From assembly GCA_039589195.1 (NCBI GenBank), contig JBDHHV010000062.1:1-18234 (forward strand): a stretch of 18,234 nt of DNA, in the 5' to 3' direction. Each line of letters starts with the position of its first letter. Positions within the stretch are counted from its first letter, which is position 1. This document shows positions 15,836-18,234 of the stretch, piece after piece. Under the pieces are notes generated by a model. It was not told the origin of the DNA. It ran no database searches and worked only from the letters and a program-made list of their open reading frames with translations. The position numbers and the translations under genes are program-made. The stretch is from JBDHAC01 sp039589195 (GTDB taxonomy: Bacteria > Gemmatimonadota > Gemmatimonadetes > Palauibacterales > Palauibacteraceae).

Positions 15836-17479
15836 TTGGCGCTGGTGGTGGCCGTGACCCTCGTGCTTCGCGTCTGGGGGTTCGGCGGCGACGTCGGCGT
15901 CGACCACTTCGACGAGGGAGTGTACACGCTCAGCGCGTATGGACTCGTCCATGCCGATGAGCCGCAGCGGTTGTGGCCCGAGCAGGTCAAGTTCTCTCCT
16001 CTCGTCTATCCGGGGATGACCGCACTGGTGCATTCGGTGCTCGGAGCTCAGACCGACGTGGCGGGCGTGCTTGTCAACGCGCTCCTCGGGACCCTGACGG
16101 TCCTTGCCGTCTGGTGGATCGGCAGGCTCTGGTTCGGACCGGCAGCGGGACTGATGGGCGCCATCCTCCTGGGCTTGAGCGAATTCCACATCGGGCTCTC
16201 CAGGAGCGGTCTCACCGACGTCGCGTTTGCGCTCTTCTTCCTGCTGGCGCTCGCCGCGATAGTCCGGGCGCTGGAACGGGTCAGCCTCCGGATGGCCCTG
16301 GTCGCGGGACTCCTGATCGGCCTCGCGTGGAACACCAAGTATCACGGGTGGCTCGTCGTTCCAATCGGCGGAATGGGGTGGCTCCTGGCGGGCGCCCTGG
16401 AACGCGCGGTCCGGGATTGGCGAAGGTCGCTGGCGGTTCTGGTCGTGGCGAGTGTGGTGGCTGCCGCGTGCTACCTGCCCTGGGCCCTGTTCGTACAGGC
16501 GGGGCCGGATGGTTATGTCGGCCTGATGGAATACCAGCGGTCCATGTTCCAGCCCGGGTGGTTTGGCAACCTCGGGCACCAGCTGTTGAACCAGCGCTTC
16601 TTGGATGGCCCTCTCGGACGGGCCTCCGTGCTTCTGGCGCCGCTTGCCGCTATCACGATGGCAGGGGACCGCTTGGGGCCGAGTGCCATGACTGTCGCTC
16701 GGATCGTGCTTCTGTTGGTGGTCGCGACACTCTTGGGTGGGGCCGGAGCCGTCGTCCTGCTGGCCTTGTTGAGCGCACCGGGGCTGCTCAAGGGAAGGGA
16801 GGGGGCAAGCCTTCTCCCGGCCGCGACCCTCGTGGCCTGGCTGGGCATCTGGATCGTCCTCACGCCCATGTACAGACCCTACGCCCGGCTCGTGTTGCCG
16901 CTCACGATCGCCACCTGCTTGGCCGCGCCCGTGTGGTTGCTGACGCTGCTCCGCACGCGCGCCGCCGGTGGCGGCATGAACGCTCGCATCGGACTCGCGC
17001 TCGGGGTCCTCGCGGTGGCCGTTGGGGGTGTTCTGCTCCCCGATCCGAGCAATCCGTGGAGACCGTCGAGCGGGCCGCGCGCGGCGGTCGCGGCGATGAC
17101 GGCAGAGATTCCGGAGGGGAGCCGGGTCATCGTCCTCGGCGCCCCCAGCGTCGCCTACTACCTGCACCGGAGCGGGCGCCCGTCGTTCGAGCGGGTGACC
17201 GGAGCCGATCTACCCGCGGCGCTCGACAGCGCCCGGGCACCGGTGTACGTCGTGTTCAGCCTCTATTCGAGGAGAACGCGAGCCCAATCCCGAAACCTCG
17301 AGCGGCTCGGTGACCGGCTGACCTTCATGGGGTCCTACGGTTTCGAGCCGAAGGATCTTCGCCTTCTGGACGATTACCCTCCCGAGGAGGCGTACGCGCT
17401 GCGATCGGATCGGGGTAGGGACTACGATCTGGAGCTGCACAGGTACTCGCCGGCGCCACCTGGAGGCGGCTCTCCCTAG
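15836..17479 (+). CDS. GT39/ArnT-like membrane glycosyltransferase; 5' end disturbed
   Basis: The chain resembles PMT/ArnT glycosyltransferases (PF13231/PF02366), which move sugars from polyprenyl phosphate to lipid or protein outside the inner membrane. Counted from TTG 15836, H-F-D-E-G-V-Y at 24-30 is the first-loop acidic motif, S-R-S-G-L-T-D at 122-128 fits the conserved R-x(4)-D after helix 3, and G-L-A-W-N-T-K at 162-168 matches the ArnT-type loop. About ten helices run to near residue 390; a soluble domain of about 150 residues follows. From the TTG the first helix is short and has no ribosome site. In another frame, a GTG at 15790 encodes T-G-D-S-P-R-P-G-R-R-E-L-W-L, a natural head for this helix; one extra base near 15832-15836 would explain the break. 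The gene is either shifted (natural or sequencing error) or starts at the weak TTG. Confidence 0.82.
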   Translation: MALVVAVTLVLRVWGFGGDVGVDHFDEGVYTLSAYGLVHADEPQRLWPEQVKFSPLVYPGMTALVHSVLGAQTDVAGVLVNALLGTLTVLAVWWIGRLWFGPAAGLMGAILLGLSEFHIGLSRSGLTDVAFALFFLLALAAIVRALERVSLRMALVAGLLIGLAWNTKYHGWLVVPIGGMGWLLAGALERAVRDWRRSLAVLVVASVVAAACYLPWALFVQAGPDGYVGLMEYQRSMFQPGWFGNLGHQLLNQRFLDGPLGRASVLLAPLAAITMAGDRLGPSAMTVARIVLLLVVATLLGGAGAVVLLALLSAPGLLKGREGASLLPAATLVAWLGIWIVLTPMYRPYARLVLPLTIATCLAAPVWLLTLLRTRAAGGGMNARIGLALGVLAVAVGGVLLPDPSNPWRPSSGPRAAVAAMTAEIPEGSRVIVLGAPSVAYYLHRSGRPSFERVTGADLPAALDSARAPVYVVFSLYSRRTRAQSRNLERLGDRLTFMGSYGFEPKDLRLLDDYPPEEAYALRSDRGRDYDLELHRYSPAPPGGGSP

Positions 17480-17483
17480 ACGC

Positions 17484-17512
17484 GTGGGCTCCTCGGACGC
17501 CTGGGCTCCTCG
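17484..17512. repeat. 11-bp direct repeat in convergent gap
   Basis: tgggctcctcg occurs at 17485-17495 and again at 17502-17512 in the 44-bp gap between the glycosyltransferase and TPR genes, which converge here. The arms gacgcg (17479-17484) and cgcgtc (17511-17516) also form a 6-bp inverted repeat around it. A transcription end is likely nearby, but neither repeat is a clear terminator. Confidence 0.4.
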
Positions 17513-17523
17513 CGTCTGCCGGG

Positions 17524-18234
17524 TTACTCGTCCCGTGGAGGTTCGGCCGAGGCGCTGAGCTCCCGGAACAGCTGCATGTGTCTCGCCGCCTCCTCGAGCC
17601 GCCCCGTCGATCGCAGCGCAAGCGCCAGCATGTAGTGCGCCCGGGCGTAGTCCGGCTGGATCTCGACCGCGCGCCGATAGTGCGTGATCGCGTCTTCCAC
17701 ATTCCCCTGCAGGTCGAGAGCTCCCCCCAGGTTGTAGTGACCCCTGGCATAGTCGGGGTCGATCTCGAGGCTCCGGCGGAAGTGCCGGATCGCTTCCGCG
17801 CGCAGGCCCCGCGACTGGAGCAGGATCCCGAGGTTCGTGTGGGCCTCGATCAGGTCGGGATCCGCCGCGATCGCCCCTCGATAGTGCCCGATCGCCCCGG
17901 TGGTATCTCCTCGGGCAAACAGGAGGTTGCCGAGGTTGAAGTGCGTCACGGCGAAGTCGGGCCGCGTCTCGAGCGCGAGACGATAGTGACGGATCGCCAG
18001 ATCGTCCTCTCCCCGGGATCGGAGAATCACCGCCAGGTTGTGGTTGGACCTGGCGTGTTGGGGATCGATCCGCAGGGCTTCGCGATACGAGCGCTCCGCT
18101 GCTTCGTCCCGCCCCTCGGATTGCAGCGCCTCGCCGAGGCTGTAGCGCGCGCGAGCGTTGCCGGGCACGGCCTGCACCGCGGACTCCCAGATCGAGACCT
18201 CGCTCCGGTAGTCCTCGTTGCGTCGTACGGTGGC
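17524..18234 (-). CDS. TMTC-like TPR protein, C-terminal part (runs off window)
   Basis: Only the C-terminal 236 residues are in the window; the frame is open to the right edge, so the start lies beyond it. The visible part begins with R-R-N-E-D-Y-R-S-E followed by a tryptophan, a signature that in bacterial TMTC-like proteins joins a multi-pass membrane domain to the TPR tail. Six consecutive 34-residue TPR units follow, each with the G-x-x-x-x-A and Y/F-x-x-A/S-L pattern, ending near residue 225. TMTC proteins in animals are O-mannosyltransferases; the bacterial relatives are not characterised to my knowledge. The GTG at 18177 is not a real start because it lies inside this signature region. 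It converges on the GT39-like gene and fits the glycosylation theme. Confidence 0.85.
   Translation of the reverse strand, partial: ATVRRNEDYRSEVSIWESAVQAVPGNARARYSLGEALQSEGRDEAAERSYREALRIDPQHARSNHNLAVILRSRGEDDLAIRHYRLALETRPDFAVTHFNLGNLLFARGDTTGAIGHYRGAIAADPDLIEAHTNLGILLQSRGLRAEAIRHFRRSLEIDPDYARGHYNLGGALDLQGNVEDAITHYRRAVEIQPDYARAHYMLALALRSTGRLEEAARHMQLFRELSASAEPPRDE

Noticed and set aside
15737..17167. Open frame of 476 codons on the minus strand
   Set aside because: Antisense to the GT39-like gene; charged, low-complexity translation with no membrane or enzyme motif.

Overview
The window looks like ordinary chromosome from a GC-rich, Gram-negative soil or sediment bacterium. The gene content fits Gemmatimonadota best, with Acidobacteriota-like lineages as the alternative: an orphan MacB/FtsX-type permease of the ADOP kind, a secreted tricorn-type protease, an ECF sigma factor of the group paired with Ser/Thr kinases, and a TMTC-like TPR protein. 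The lineage call is inference from gene families; there is no rRNA or other marker here. Strong GC bias at third codon positions produces very long antisense shadow frames, none of which looks real.

Layout. Positions 3-1286 (+) encode an exported serine beta-lactamase-fold hydrolase. Positions 1382-3892 (-) encode a duplicated ABC-type permease without an ATPase. A gap of 342 bp with a strong 10-bp hairpin follows, then a secreted tricorn/S41 protease at 4235-7540 (-). From 7698 to 10924 lies the most interesting block: an ECF sigma factor (8470-9135, +) overlaps a Ser/Thr kinase (9108-10301, +), and the pair is enclosed by two paralogous, inward-reading lipoprotein genes (7698-8228 and 10361-10924, both -). 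The kinase stops just where its membrane anchor would begin, so it has no extracytoplasmic domain. A tRNA-Arg(CCG) gene sits at 11223-11297. Next come a secreted lipocalin-like protein (11439-11954, -), a membrane-anchored sulfatase/phosphotransferase-superfamily enzyme (12102-13880, -), two large GT-C-like membrane proteins read divergently from it (14079-15740 and 15836-17479, +), and the C-terminal TPR part of a TMTC-like protein running off the right edge (17524-18234, -).

How it works together. The right third (12102-18234) holds four membrane or surface proteins of types that use lipid-linked sugars or modify surface polymers, so a locus for glycosylation of surface proteins or glycans is plausible. 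The middle block may be a small signalling module in which the paralogous lipoproteins act as targets or as the periplasmic partner of a kinase that lacks its own sensor; this is a hypothesis built from gene order. The left third holds exported hydrolases and an efflux-type permease without an obvious shared pathway. I see no mobile element, CRISPR array or prophage gene.
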